From contig CAWAJM010000001.1 in the NCBI GenBank assembly GCA_963782445.1, positions 434,001 to 498,000 on the forward strand: a stretch of 64,000 nucleotides of DNA, given 5' to 3'. Below are positions 37,375 through 46,380 of this stretch, piece after piece; within the stretch, counting starts at the first letter, position 1; every line of letters starts with the position of its first letter. Both the position numbers and the translations under genes were made by a program. Below the pieces are notes generated by a model. The model was not told the DNA's origin, made no database searches, and saw only the letters and a list, made by a program, of their open reading frames with translations. The stretch is from ZC4RG20 sp963782445 (GTDB taxonomy: Bacteria; Pseudomonadota; Gammaproteobacteria; Steroidobacterales; Rariloculaceae).

Positions 37375-39489
37375 TTACACGGCCTGCTTCGTGAGCGCCG
37401 CGGCGTCCGTCTGGCTGAAGCGTTCCGTTAACACGTGCAGCGAGGAGCTCACGGTCGAGAGCTTGGAGCCCAGGGCGTTCAGGCCGTCGTGGGCCTGCTC
37501 GGCCGCGCTCAGGCGGCGGACGAGCTCCTCGAAGCGCTCGTTGGCCTGCTTGCCGGCCTGCTCGAGCTGCGCGCCGAGGTCCTGCTCGAACCGTTCGGCG
37601 TAGCCGCGGACGAGCTGATCCGGCAGGCCGCCGGCCACCGTGTCCACCATCTTCTCGAGCCGGGTCATGATCGCGTCCCGGATGGCCTCGCGTGCCGGGG
37701 GGCCGAGACGGTCGGCCTTGACCGGTGCGGCAATCTCGGCGTCGGGCCGCTCGGGTGCGCCGAACAGCCGGCGGCGCACACTCACGCCGGAACGGAACAG
37801 GAACCAGTCCCCGAACTTGCGGCGGACCGGAATCTCTTCGGCCGAGAGCTCCGGACGCGGTGAGGCGACGGCCGCGTTGGCCTTGAGGCCGCCGAGCGCG
37901 ACCTCGGCGGTCTTCGTCATATCGATGCCCACGGCGCGCAGGTCGGAGAGCAGGTCCTCGGTCGCCGACAGCCCGACGACATCCTCGGCCGCGCGGTGCT
38001 TGAGCGAATCCTCCGCGTCGCGCACGAGCTGAGTCTGGGCCGAGGCGAAGATCGGCAGCAGCTCCTTCTCGAGCAGGTCGTTGAGGCTGGCCCCGCTCTC
38101 GAACCATTGGTCGATGGCCGTGCTCACGGGCGTCGCCGCGTCCGTCTTGACCTCGCGCGCGAGCCGCCCGACGCGGTCCGTGAGCCACGGGCCCAGGCCC
38201 TGCACGTGGTCGCTCCACTTGACCTGCCGCAGGCGGTCGATCGTATCCGCCGCCGTCCGGGCCTCGTCGCGCTGCCCGTTCAGCGAGGAGACTTCGCGGC
38301 CCAGCTGCTTGACGGTCTCGTCCTCGAGCGCTTCTTTGAGCTCGACCGTCAAGGTCCGCGACCGGCGCAGGCTGTCCTCGAGGAAGGCCTTGAGGTACTC
38401 GTTGCTGTTCAGGAAGTCCGTCAGGTCGCCGAGCAACGACTCGAAGTCGGCCTGGCCGCCGGGCTGATCCGCGTCGGCCGCGGCGGGCGCGACGCCCTCG
38501 CTGTGAGCCAGGATGCGGCGGCTCGCGGCGCCGAGTAGATCGACCGGATAGATGCTGAGCCGGCCGTCGTCGGCCGCTTCCTTGAGCGGCGCCGTCATGG
38601 AAAGGTTCTCGAAGGCCTCGATGATCTCCCACGGGTTCTCGTGCTCGAGGCTCGGCGCCAGCGTGCCGTCCGGCAGCAGGTCCTTCTTCGCCGAGTCGAG
38701 GTTGACGACGAGGAAAATGCGGCTGAACAGCTGCAGCAGCTCCGTGAATTCGTCGAAAACCTGCTCGAGGAAGAGGTTGTCCGTCTTGACGACGAAGATC
38801 GCGCATGCGGCCGCGTTGCGGAAGTCGCGCGTCATGCGGTCGTAGCCGAACTTCATGCGGCTGTACAGCCCCGGCGTGTCGACGAGCACGGCGCCGGAGC
38901 GCGCGAGATCGGGAATGTTAATCTTGACGTCGATTTTGCGGATGGCGTCCGGCATGTGCACCGCGGGATCGAAGACCTCGCCTTCGGCCTCGACCTCGCG
39001 GATGCGCCGCGTGAGCTGGCGGTGCGCGTTTGCGACGACCTCGTGCAGCGCCTCGCGCTGAGTGAACGTCGCGGTACGCCCGTCGTAATGCGTGACGACG
39101 ATGTGCGGCTCGTCGGCATGCGAGACGTAGACCATGCAAGGATACGCCGGCAGGCACGTCACCTCGCTGACGTATGCCGAGCTCAGCGCGTTCATGAACG
39201 TCGACTTGCCGCTCTTGAGCGGCCCGAAGATCAGCACATAAGCTTGCTGCTCGGCGACTTTGTCGATAAGGGTCTGCATTTGATGGCGCAGGTCGCGCAG
39301 GGCGGGCAGCATGCGGCGAGCGGAAATGTCTTGCGGGGCGCCGGCGAGCGCCTCGGCGGCATGTTGGACGGGATCCAGTATCGGCCTGAACTCGCTTTCG
39401 AATTCGTCGCAGAATTGACTCAGAACGGTACGCATGAAGGGCGTGTGGCTCGGAGAAGCCGTATCGTCAAAGTTCTGGCTGTAGGGCAT
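37375..39489 (-). CDS. Dynamin-like GTPase family protein
   Basis: 704 residues from ATG 39489. GTPase elements: P-loop GPLKSGKST (about residues 89-97), LVDTPG (about 203-207) and a possible specificity motif VVNLDSAKKD. The rest is mostly helical, with a central basic segment (RRKFGDWFLFRSGVSVRRRLFG) that could contact membrane, and a coiled-coil-like C-terminus. Bacterial dynamin-like proteins act on membranes, but this one has no clear transmembrane hairpin, so the role is open. Convergent with aguB and divergent from the ApbE-like gene. Confidence 0.82.
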   Translation of the reverse strand: MPYSQNFDDTASPSHTPFMRTVLSQFCDEFESEFRPILDPVQHAAEALAGAPQDISARRMLPALRDLRHQMQTLIDKVAEQQAYVLIFGPLKSGKSTFMNALSSAYVSEVTCLPAYPCMVYVSHADEPHIVVTHYDGRTATFTQREALHEVVANAHRQLTRRIREVEAEGEVFDPAVHMPDAIRKIDVKINIPDLARSGAVLVDTPGLYSRMKFGYDRMTRDFRNAAACAIFVVKTDNLFLEQVFDEFTELLQLFSRIFLVVNLDSAKKDLLPDGTLAPSLEHENPWEIIEAFENLSMTAPLKEAADDGRLSIYPVDLLGAASRRILAHSEGVAPAAADADQPGGQADFESLLGDLTDFLNSNEYLKAFLEDSLRRSRTLTVELKEALEDETVKQLGREVSSLNGQRDEARTAADTIDRLRQVKWSDHVQGLGPWLTDRVGRLAREVKTDAATPVSTAIDQWFESGASLNDLLEKELLPIFASAQTQLVRDAEDSLKHRAAEDVVGLSATEDLLSDLRAVGIDMTKTAEVALGGLKANAAVASPRPELSAEEIPVRRKFGDWFLFRSGVSVRRRLFGAPERPDAEIAAPVKADRLGPPAREAIRDAIMTRLEKMVDTVAGGLPDQLVRGYAERFEQDLGAQLEQAGKQANERFEELVRRLSAAEQAHDGLNALGSKLSTVSSSLHVLTERFSQTDAAALTKQAV

Positions 39490-39617
39490 GACAATGGAGC
39501 TCCCATTGGCGAGTGGTGGTGGCGAGGGATGCACGTGACGACATCGGCGTCGAGCATACCGTCAATGGCATCGAGATCAAAGCCGCGAGCGCGTTTCGGC
39601 GGCACGAGGCAGGGGGC

Positions 39618-40523
39618 TTGAGCGCCAAGCGCGGAGCAGGCGAACGCCGTACGCGGCTCATCGAACGCGACGAGGGCTGGTGCGGCTTCTTCGACGCGAT
39701 GGCGAGCACGTGCGAGGTACACGTCGCGGCGGCGCGGTCGGTCGCGATGCGTGTGCTGCGTCTCGCGGCCCGCGAAGCCTGGCGAATCGAGGCGAAGTTC
39801 AGTCGCTATCGCAACGACAACGTTGTTCACACCATCAACGCTTCGGCCGGCAGGCCCGTGCGCGTCGACGACGAGACGGCCCGCCTGCTCGACTACGCCG
39901 CGGAGCTGTTCAGGCTCAGCGAAGGGCGCTTCGACATCACCTCCGGCGTGCTGCGCGGTGCATGGCGCTTCGACGGCAGCGATGCCGTGCCGTCGGCCGA
40001 GCGCGTCGAAGCACTGCGCCGCCGCGTCGGCTGGAAGCGCGTGCGTTGGGAGCGGCCCCTCGTCACGCTCGAGCCCGGCATGGAGATCGATCTCGGCGGG
40101 ATCGGCAAGGAATACGCGGTGGACCGGGCCGCCGATCTCGCGGCGCCCCTGACGAGCGCCTGCCTGCTGAACTTCGGCGGCGACCTGCGCGCCCTCGGGC
40201 CCGGGCGCGAGGGGCGCCCCTGGCAGGTCGGCATCGAGGCCCCCGCGGCCCTCGGCGCGGCGAGCCGCAATGTCGCGCTTTATCGGGGCGGCCTCGCGAC
40301 GAGCGGCGATGCCCGCCGGTTCCTGCTGAAGGACGGCATACGATACGGCCATATCCTCGATCCGACGACGGGCTGGCCCGTGCGGGACGCGCCGCACTCC
40401 GTCACGGTCGCCGCGGCGACTTGCACCGAGGCGGGTATGCTCGCGACGCTGGCCATGCTGCGCGGCGCCGAGGCCGAGGCGTTTCTCCGCGACCAGGGCG
40501 TCCGCTTCTGGTGCGATCGTTGA
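39618..40523 (+). CDS. ApbE-like FAD:protein FMN transferase
   Basis: About 301 residues from TTG 39618, which has GAGGCAGGGGG upstream. The frame is open to GTG 39513, but that would leave almost no room for the divergent gene's promoter. ApbE core: FDAMASTCEVHV, EAKFSRYRNDN, LDYAAELFRLSEGRFDITSG, DLGGIGKEYAVDRA and GHILDPTTGWPV. ApbE proteins covalently attach FMN to threonine of target proteins such as NqrC/RnfG. No lipoprotein signal is seen and no obvious target gene is adjacent. Confidence 0.85.
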   Translation: MSAKRGAGERRTRLIERDEGWCGFFDAMASTCEVHVAAARSVAMRVLRLAAREAWRIEAKFSRYRNDNVVHTINASAGRPVRVDDETARLLDYAAELFRLSEGRFDITSGVLRGAWRFDGSDAVPSAERVEALRRRVGWKRVRWERPLVTLEPGMEIDLGGIGKEYAVDRAADLAAPLTSACLLNFGGDLRALGPGREGRPWQVGIEAPAALGAASRNVALYRGGLATSGDARRFLLKDGIRYGHILDPTTGWPVRDAPHSVTVAAATCTEAGMLATLAMLRGAEAEAFLRDQGVRFWCDR

Positions 40524-40573
40524 TGTCGTAAGACTATACTCGAGAGATCGCCGTCTTCGCAGGAGACGAAAGG

Positions 40574-40942
40574 ATGATTGCGCACGCGACGCTGCTCGTC
40601 AGCGACTATGCGAAGTCCAAGGCCTTTTTCGGCACTGCGCTCGCCCCGCTCGGTTACAGGAACAATATGGAGTACGGCGAGGCGGCCGGCTTCAACGACG
40701 GCAAGAACACGGATTTCTGGATTGCCAAGAGCGAGCGGGTCGTGCCGCAGCATCTGGCGTTCGAGGCCCGGAGCCGCGACGAGGTCGAGGCCTTCCATCG
40801 AGCCGCGCTCGCGGCCGGCGGCCGCGACAACGGCGGCCCCGGTTACCGCGACTACTGGCCGGGCTACTACGCGGCCTTCGTCTTCGATCCGGACGGCCAC
40901 AACGTCGAAGCCGTCTGGTACGACTACAGCCGGGCGCCGTGA
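40574..40942 (+). CDS. VOC-superfamily (glyoxalase-like) protein
   Basis: 122 residues, MIAHATLLVSDYAKSKAFFGTALAPLGY and the C-terminal FVFDPDGHNVEAVWYD, a standard vicinal-oxygen-chelate fold. AGGAGA precedes the start and a TATACT hexamer lies at 40535-40540. Substrate unknown; many such proteins are lyases or antibiotic-binding proteins. Six bases separate it from the DUF2891 gene. Confidence 0.85.
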   Translation: MIAHATLLVSDYAKSKAFFGTALAPLGYRNNMEYGEAAGFNDGKNTDFWIAKSERVVPQHLAFEARSRDEVEAFHRAALAAGGRDNGGPGYRDYWPGYYAAFVFDPDGHNVEAVWYDYSRAP

Positions 40943-40948
40943 GCCACC

Positions 40949-41998
40949 GTGGACCTCGAGGCGGCCGAGCGGTTCGCCGGGCTCGCGCTCGCGTGTCTGC
41001 ACCAGGAGTACCCGAACCGGATCGGCCACACGCTCGAGGGCGATGCCGACGCGCGCCCGCCGCGTAAGCTGACGCCGGCTTTTTACGGCTGTTACGACTG
41101 GCACTCGGCCGTGCACGGGCATTGGCTGCTGGTGCGCGTCCTCGGGCAGTGTCCCGCGCTGCCGAGCGCGGTGCGCGTGCGCCGCGCGCTGGCCCGCAGT
41201 CTGACGCCCGCGAACATCGCCGCGGAGAAGGCCTATCTCGAGCGCCCGGACCGGGCCTCGTTCGAGCGGCCCTATGGGCTTGCATGGTGTCTGCTGCTTG
41301 CGGCGGAGCTTCGGGGCCTCGACGATCCGGATGCCCGGCAATGGTCCGCGGCCCTCGCGCCGCTCGAGCAGGCCGCGGCCGCGCGTATCGCAGCATGGCT
41401 GCCGCAGCTCCGCTACCCGATCCGGACGGGCGAGCACAATCAAACGGCGTTCTCGCTCGGTCTCGTGTTCGACTGGGCCGCCTCCTCAGGCGCCGCGGGG
41501 GACGGCATGCGGAAGCTGCTCGCCGATGCGGCGGTCCGCTTCTATCTGCACGACCGTTCGGCGCCGCTGGCCTACGAGCCTTCGGGCGAGGACTTTCTCT
41601 CGCCCGCGCTCGGCGAGGCGGACTTCATGCGGCGCGTGCTGCCCCGCGCCGAGTTCGCGCGCTGGCTCGCCGTTTTCTTGCCCGGCATCCCGCGCGCCCC
41701 CGATCCGGCCTGGCTCCGGCCGGCCGAGGTCACCGATCGCGGCGATCCGAAGCTCGCGCATCTCGACGGTCTCAACCTGAGCCGGGCGTGGATGCTCGAG
41801 TCGCTGGCGGCCGCGCTCGAAGCGAACGACGCGCGCCGTGCCGCTCTGCAGGCCGCCGCGGCCGTGCATGCCGCGGCGGCGCTGCCGGCCGTGACCGCCG
41901 AGCGCTACGAGGGCGCCCACTGGCTCGGCACGTTCGCGGTCTATCTGCTCAGTCGGGCCGGGTCGGATGCAGCAGGAGCTTCTGGGCCCGCCAATTGA
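40949..41998 (+). CDS. DUF2891-family protein
   Basis: 349 residues from GTG 40949. PAFYGCYDWHSAVHGHWLLVR near the N-terminus, RTGEHNQTAFSLGL and HLDGLNLSRAWML are conserved in DUF2891, an alpha/alpha-barrel-like family of unknown function. No signal peptide. The 3' end overlaps the convergent NHL-repeat gene by 50 bases. Confidence 0.82.
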   Translation: MDLEAAERFAGLALACLHQEYPNRIGHTLEGDADARPPRKLTPAFYGCYDWHSAVHGHWLLVRVLGQCPALPSAVRVRRALARSLTPANIAAEKAYLERPDRASFERPYGLAWCLLLAAELRGLDDPDARQWSAALAPLEQAAAARIAAWLPQLRYPIRTGEHNQTAFSLGLVFDWAASSGAAGDGMRKLLADAAVRFYLHDRSAPLAYEPSGEDFLSPALGEADFMRRVLPRAEFARWLAVFLPGIPRAPDPAWLRPAEVTDRGDPKLAHLDGLNLSRAWMLESLAAALEANDARRAALQAAAAVHAAAALPAVTAERYEGAHWLGTFAVYLLSRAGSDAAGASGPAN

Positions 41999-43031
41999 GC
42001 AGCTCGCCGACGTAGAGCTCGTTCTCCGAGGGGCAAGCGAGGCTGTGGATCCAGGCGAACTTCTTGAGCACCTTGCCCGAGCCGCCGAGCCAGCCCAGCA
42101 CCTTGCCGTCGAGCGAGAGCTTGTAGATGCGGCCCGGGTAGGCGTCGGCGACATACAGGAACTGCTTCGGCCCCGGTGTGATGCAGAGCGCCCAGGGCGA
42201 GCCGGGCGTCATCGTGCCGCCGGCGCCCGTCTCCGCGGGCCGGTTGCCGATCGCGACGGGCGCGTTGGGGGGCACGGGCACATGGATATGGATGATGCGC
42301 AGCACCTTGCCGGAGGTATCCAGCACCTGGATGCGGGCGTTGCCCCGATCCGCCACGTAGAGGCGGTCCTCGTCGTCGATGACGATCGCATGCGGCGTGT
42401 TGAACTGCCCGGGCTTCGAGCCCGGCGTGCCGATGGAGCCGACCCAGTTGCCGTCCTTGTCGAACTTCGCGATCCGCGAATTGATGTAGCCGTCGCTGAT
42501 ATAGATGTTGTCGTGCGAGTCGAGCGCCACGTCCGTGACCTGGCGGAACATGCCCGGCACGGGCGGCAGCGGCGGGTGAGGATGGGCGAGCGGATGCGCG
42601 CTTTCGTCCGAGGCCTCGGCCTTGCGGCCGAAGACCATGGTCACGCGCCCCTCGGGATCGAAGCGCACGACGACGTCCGAGCCCTTGTCTGCGACCCAGA
42701 TGTTGTCGTGGCGATCGACGCGCACCTGGTGCGCGAAGGACCAGGCATAAAGGTTGTGGCCGATCTCGCGCATGAAGCGGCCGCCGGCGTCGAATTCGAG
42801 CAACTGGGCCGCGGCAGCGCCGTAGGCCGGCCCCGTCGTGTTGCCGCGCGAAAGCACGAAGATGTGTTGCTTGGAGTCGACCGCTATCCCCGTGACCTCC
42901 CCGAAATACACGTTGGGCGGCAGCTGCAGGAAATTCGGTACGGATTCGAAAGGTATCTCCGGAGGCGCCTGCGCGCTCGCGGCGGCCGAGAACGACAGCG
43001 CGAGCAACGCGCCGACCCATATCTTGTTCAT
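41949..43031 (-). CDS. Exported NHL-repeat beta-propeller (peptidyl-amidating lyase-like) protein
   Basis: 360 residues with a signal peptide (MNKIWVGALLALSFSAAASA). Six NHL blades follow, visible as GEVTGIAVDSKQHIFVL, HQVRVDRHDNIWVADKG, TDVALDSHDNIYISDG, HAIVIDDEDRLYVADRG and a last blade near FLYVADAYPG. The arrangement resembles the lyase domain of peptidylglycine amidating enzymes, but enzymatic activity is unproven. Its ATG overlaps the stop of the upstream GGDEF remnant. Confidence 0.85.
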   Translation of the reverse strand: MNKIWVGALLALSFSAAASAQAPPEIPFESVPNFLQLPPNVYFGEVTGIAVDSKQHIFVLSRGNTTGPAYGAAAAQLLEFDAGGRFMREIGHNLYAWSFAHQVRVDRHDNIWVADKGSDVVVRFDPEGRVTMVFGRKAEASDESAHPLAHPHPPLPPVPGMFRQVTDVALDSHDNIYISDGYINSRIAKFDKDGNWVGSIGTPGSKPGQFNTPHAIVIDDEDRLYVADRGNARIQVLDTSGKVLRIIHIHVPVPPNAPVAIGNRPAETGAGGTMTPGSPWALCITPGPKQFLYVADAYPGRIYKLSLDGKVLGWLGGSGKVLKKFAWIHSLACPSENELYVGELLNWRAQKLLLHPTRPD

Positions 43032-43341
43032 TCGTCTTCTCTCCCCTGATCAGTGCCCGGACGTGCCGTCGGCCCGCGGCGGGATCGCCGGGGCCACGGC
43101 CCCGACGGCGGCCGCGTCTTCCCCGCCCGCTTGACACGGTACATGAGACTGTCCGCCGCCGCGATCGCTTCCTCGACGGCGCGCGGCGGCTCGACGAACT
43201 CGCGAAGCCGATGCTGCAGCTCAGGGCGAACGGCGCGTCGGCAAAGGCGGCCGCGAGGTCCTCGCGCAGGCGGGCCGCGACGCGCCGGGCGCCCGCCGCG
43301 TCCGTATCGGGCAGCGCCAGGCGATCGGCCGCGACCCGCAC
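43028..43341 (-). pseudogene. GGDEF diguanylate cyclase C-terminal remnant, frameshifted
   Basis: One frame gives ALPDTDAAGARRVAARLRED then APFALSCSIGFAS; another continues FVEPPRAVEEAIAAADSLMYRVKRAGK. Together they are the C-terminal third of a GGDEF domain. Restoring one G in gcgag near 43200 joins the frames (GFAEFVEPP). The catalytic GGDEF loop and everything upstream are missing. The stop overlaps the start of the NHL gene. Confidence 0.72.
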
Positions 43342-43484
43342 GAAGGCAGCGCAGGCACGGCGCCAATCATGAGCGCTGCACCGGCACGGCTCAAGACGCT
43401 CGACGCGCGCCGGGGAACCGGCTTACCCTTCGTACTTTCCCGCCAGCGTTCGATGACGGCCCGCGGGGGCTCGAGGAGCACGAC

Positions 43485-43832
43485 ATGGACCAGGGCGACG
43501 ACAAGAAACGGACGTTCGTCGAGGAGCTCGAGGTAGCAGGCAACGAGCTGCTCGACCGGATCAAGGAGCTCATGAAGGAGGGCAACACGCGGCGCGTGAC
43601 GATTCGCAGCGCGGACGGCACCGAGCTCATGACCATCCCCCTGACCGTCGGCGTCGTCGCCGGCGGCCTCATTACGATCAGCGCACCGCTGCTGGCCGCG
43701 CTCGGCGCGTTGGCGGCGCTCGTCACGAAATGCAAGCTCGAGGTCGTCCGCGAGGCGGAGAGCCCGCCGGGTGCGGACGACGCCGACGACGACCGCGGCT
43801 CGCCGGGCCCGCCGCCGGCCTCGGGGGTCTAG
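43485..43832 (+). CDS. DUF4342-family membrane protein
   Basis: 115 residues from ATG 43485 with GAGGAG upstream. VEELEVAGNELLDRIKELMKEGNTRRVTIRS is followed by one hydrophobic stretch (MTIPLTVGVVAGGLITISAPLLAALGALAALV) and a charged, proline-rich tail. This matches DUF4342; the N-terminal helix resembles a UBA-like domain. Function unknown. It is 61 bases before cbpA. Confidence 0.78.
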   Translation: MDQGDDKKRTFVEELEVAGNELLDRIKELMKEGNTRRVTIRSADGTELMTIPLTVGVVAGGLITISAPLLAALGALAALVTKCKLEVVREAESPPGADDADDDRGSPGPPPASGV

Positions 43833-43893
43833 CGCCCGCGGGCGCGCGCAGCGTGCAATCCGGCCGTTCCGGCACGGCGTCGAGACTTTCCGA

Positions 43894-44862
43894 ATGGAGT
43901 TCAAGGACTACTACGAGATCATGGGCGTCGCGCGCGACGCCTCGCAGGACGACATCAAGCGGGCATACCGCAAGCTCGCGCGCAAGTTCCATCCCGACGT
44001 CAGCAAGGAGCCCGACGCCGAGACGCGCTTCAAGGAGCTCGGCGAGGCCTATGAAGTGCTCAAGGACCCGGAGAAGCGGGCGGCCTACGACCAGCTGGGC
44101 GCGAACTGGAAAGCGGGTCAGGACTTCAGGCCGCCGCCCGACTGGGACCAGGGCTTCGAGTTTCACGGCGGCGGGTTCACGGGCGCGGATGCCGGCCAGT
44201 TCAGCGATTTCTTCGAGAGCCTGTTCGGCCAGGGTTTCGCACGGGCCGGGACCGGCGGGCGCGGGGGCGCCCGTGCCGGCGCGCGCGGATTCCGGCTCCG
44301 CGGCGAGGACACGCATGCCAAGGTCGTCATCGACGTCGGCGATGCCTACCAAGGCGCGAGCCGCACGCTGACGCTCAAGCATACGGAGCTCGGGCCCGAC
44401 GGGCGGCCGCGGCTCGGGGAGCGCACGCTCAACGTCCGGATACCGAGGGGCGTGCGCGCGGGTCAGCATATCCGTCTCGCGGGGCAGGGCGGGCCGGGCG
44501 TCGGCGGCGGCGAGGCCGGCGATCTCTACCTCGAGGTCGAGTTCCGCGCGGACGGTCTCTATCACGTCGAGGGGCGCGACGTATTTCTCGACCTGCCCGT
44601 CGCTCCCTGGGAAGCCGCGCTCGGGGCGACCGTCAAGGTGCCGACGCCGGCGGGGACCGTGGAGCTGCGCGTGCCGCCGGGCTCGACGGCGGGCCGCAAG
44701 CTGCGCCTCAAGGGCCGTGGCATTCCCGCGCAGCCGCCGGGCGACCTTTACGTCGTGCTGCAGATCGCGCTGCCGCCGGCCGAGTCCGAGGCCGCCAAGG
44801 CCGCCTACCGGAGTTTGGCGGACGCCGTCCCGTTCAATCCGCGCGCAGGGCTGGGAGTCTGA
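43894..44862 (+). CDS. cbpA: DnaJ-class co-chaperone CbpA
   Basis: 322 residues from ATG 43894. J-domain (residues about 4-70) with the HPD tripeptide in KFHPDVSKEPDAETRFKELGEAYEVLKD, a glycine/arginine-rich linker, and two DnaJ C-terminal beta domains (VRIPRGVRAGQHIRLAGQGG). No zinc-finger, as in CbpA. It stimulates DnaK and binds nucleoid DNA. The modulator gene cbpM follows by six bases. Confidence 0.93.
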   Translation: MEFKDYYEIMGVARDASQDDIKRAYRKLARKFHPDVSKEPDAETRFKELGEAYEVLKDPEKRAAYDQLGANWKAGQDFRPPPDWDQGFEFHGGGFTGADAGQFSDFFESLFGQGFARAGTGGRGGARAGARGFRLRGEDTHAKVVIDVGDAYQGASRTLTLKHTELGPDGRPRLGERTLNVRIPRGVRAGQHIRLAGQGGPGVGGGEAGDLYLEVEFRADGLYHVEGRDVFLDLPVAPWEAALGATVKVPTPAGTVELRVPPGSTAGRKLRLKGRGIPAQPPGDLYVVLQIALPPAESEAAKAAYRSLADAVPFNPRAGLGV

Positions 44863-44868
44863 GGCGTC

Positions 44869-45174
44869 ATGGCGAACGAGTCGGAGCTGCACGGCGAAGT
44901 GCTGGACGAGGAGACAGAGATTTCGCTCGGGGAGCTGTGCCGCGTCTGCGAGGTGACGGCCGAGACCGTGCTCGAGCTCGTCGAGGAGGGCATCGTGGAC
45001 CCCGCCGCGGCCGGCCGCAACTGGCGCTTTCGCGCCGTGAGCATCCGCCGCGTGCGCTGCGCGGTGCGGTTGCAGCGCGATCTCGGCGTCAATGCCGCCG
45101 GCGCCGCGCTCGCGCTCGCGTTGCTCGAAGAGCTCGAGACGGTGCGCGAGCAGCTGCGGCGCGGCGGCGAGTGA
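44869..45174 (+). CDS. cbpM: CbpA modulator CbpM
   Basis: 101 residues, MerR-like helix-turn-helix fold: ISLGELCRVCEVTAETVLELVEEGIVDP and WRFRAVSIRRVRCAVRLQRDLGVN. CbpM binds the J-domain of CbpA and inhibits its co-chaperone and DNA-binding activity. Size and adjacency support the call. Confidence 0.9.
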   Translation: MANESELHGEVLDEETEISLGELCRVCEVTAETVLELVEEGIVDPAAAGRNWRFRAVSIRRVRCAVRLQRDLGVNAAGAALALALLEELETVREQLRRGGE

Positions 45175-45187
45175 GGGTCGGGCGCGC

Positions 45188-46309
45188 ATGAGCGGCGAGC
45201 GCCGAGGCGCCGACCGCTTCGCGGTCATCATGGCCGGCGGCCGCGGCGAGCGGTTCTGGCCGTTGAGCCGGGAGAGCAGCCCGAAGCAGCTGCTGCGTCT
45301 GCTCGGCGGCCGTTCGTTCCTGCAGCAGGCCGTCGACCGCGTGCTGCCCGCCGTGCCGGCCGAGCATGTCTTAGTCGTCACGAACGCAGCCCAGGCGGAT
45401 GCCGTGCGCGAGCAGCTGCCCGAGCTGCCGGCCGGCAATGTCGTGGCCGAGCCCATGGGCCGCGACACCTGCGCGGCCGTCGCGCTCGGTGCCGCGCTCG
45501 TCGGCGCCCGCTCGCCGCGCGGCGTCATGGCCGTGCTGCCGGCCGATCACGTGATCCCCGACGCTGCGCGGTTCCGCGCGGTGCTCGCAGACGCCTTCGA
45601 GCTCGCCGCCCGCGACGACTCGATCGTGACGATCGGCATCGAGCCCACGGAGCCCGCGACTGGCTACGGGTATATTCGGCTCGGCGAGCCGCTGCCCCCG
45701 GCCCCGGGTGCCGCCACGGTGTTCCACCGCGCCGAGCGTTTCGTCGAGAAGCCGTCGCACGAGCGTGCCGTCGAGTATCTCGAGAGCGGGCGTTATCGGT
45801 GGAATGCGGGCATGTTCATCTGGAGTTTCGAGACCATCACGCGCGGGCTCGAGGCGCATCGGCCGGACGTCTTCGCCGCCTGCCGGCGCTGGACGGAAGT
45901 CGCGGGCGATGCGGCCCGGCTCGCGGCCCGGCTCGCCGAGGACTACCCGGCGCTCGAGAAGATCTCGATCGACTATGCCGTCATGGAGCGCGCGCCGAAC
46001 GTCGCCGTCGCCGACGCGGGCTTCGCCTGGGACGATCTCGGCTCCTGGTCCGCGCTCGCGCGGCACCTCGAGGCCGACGCGCACGGCAACTGCGTCGTCG
46101 CCAACGTCGTTCACGTCGATGCAGCCGGCAATTTCGTCTACGACGCGCGCACGAAACACCGGACGCCGATCGCGCTCGTCGGCCTGCGCGACGTCATCGT
46201 GGTCCATACGGACGACGCCGTCCTGCTCGTCCAGAAGGGGCACGCGCAGAAGGTCAAGGACCTCGTCAAACGGCTTGCCGAGCACGAGGAGCACAAGCGA
46301 TTGGTGTAA
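45188..46309 (+). CDS. Mannose-1-phosphate guanylyltransferase (GDP-mannose synthesis)
   Basis: 373 residues from ATG 45188. Nucleotidyltransferase signature FAVIMAGGRGERFWPLSRESSPKQLL, substrate motifs VLPADHVI and FVEKPSHERA, NAGMFIWSFETI, and a C-terminal beta-helix (KHRTPIALVGLRDVIVV). It lacks the phosphomannose isomerase domain of bifunctional ManC. Provides GDP-mannose for cell-surface polysaccharides. No polysaccharide cluster is next to it. Confidence 0.9.
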   Translation: MSGERRGADRFAVIMAGGRGERFWPLSRESSPKQLLRLLGGRSFLQQAVDRVLPAVPAEHVLVVTNAAQADAVREQLPELPAGNVVAEPMGRDTCAAVALGAALVGARSPRGVMAVLPADHVIPDAARFRAVLADAFELAARDDSIVTIGIEPTEPATGYGYIRLGEPLPPAPGAATVFHRAERFVEKPSHERAVEYLESGRYRWNAGMFIWSFETITRGLEAHRPDVFAACRRWTEVAGDAARLAARLAEDYPALEKISIDYAVMERAPNVAVADAGFAWDDLGSWSALARHLEADAHGNCVVANVVHVDAAGNFVYDARTKHRTPIALVGLRDVIVVHTDDAVLLVQKGHAQKVKDLVKRLAEHEEHKRLV

Positions 46310-46380
46310 CGCGGGAACAGGCGGGTCAGGCCGATGCCGCGCTGCCCGCCGCCCTCGCTCGCTATCCGCGGCTGCGCTTC

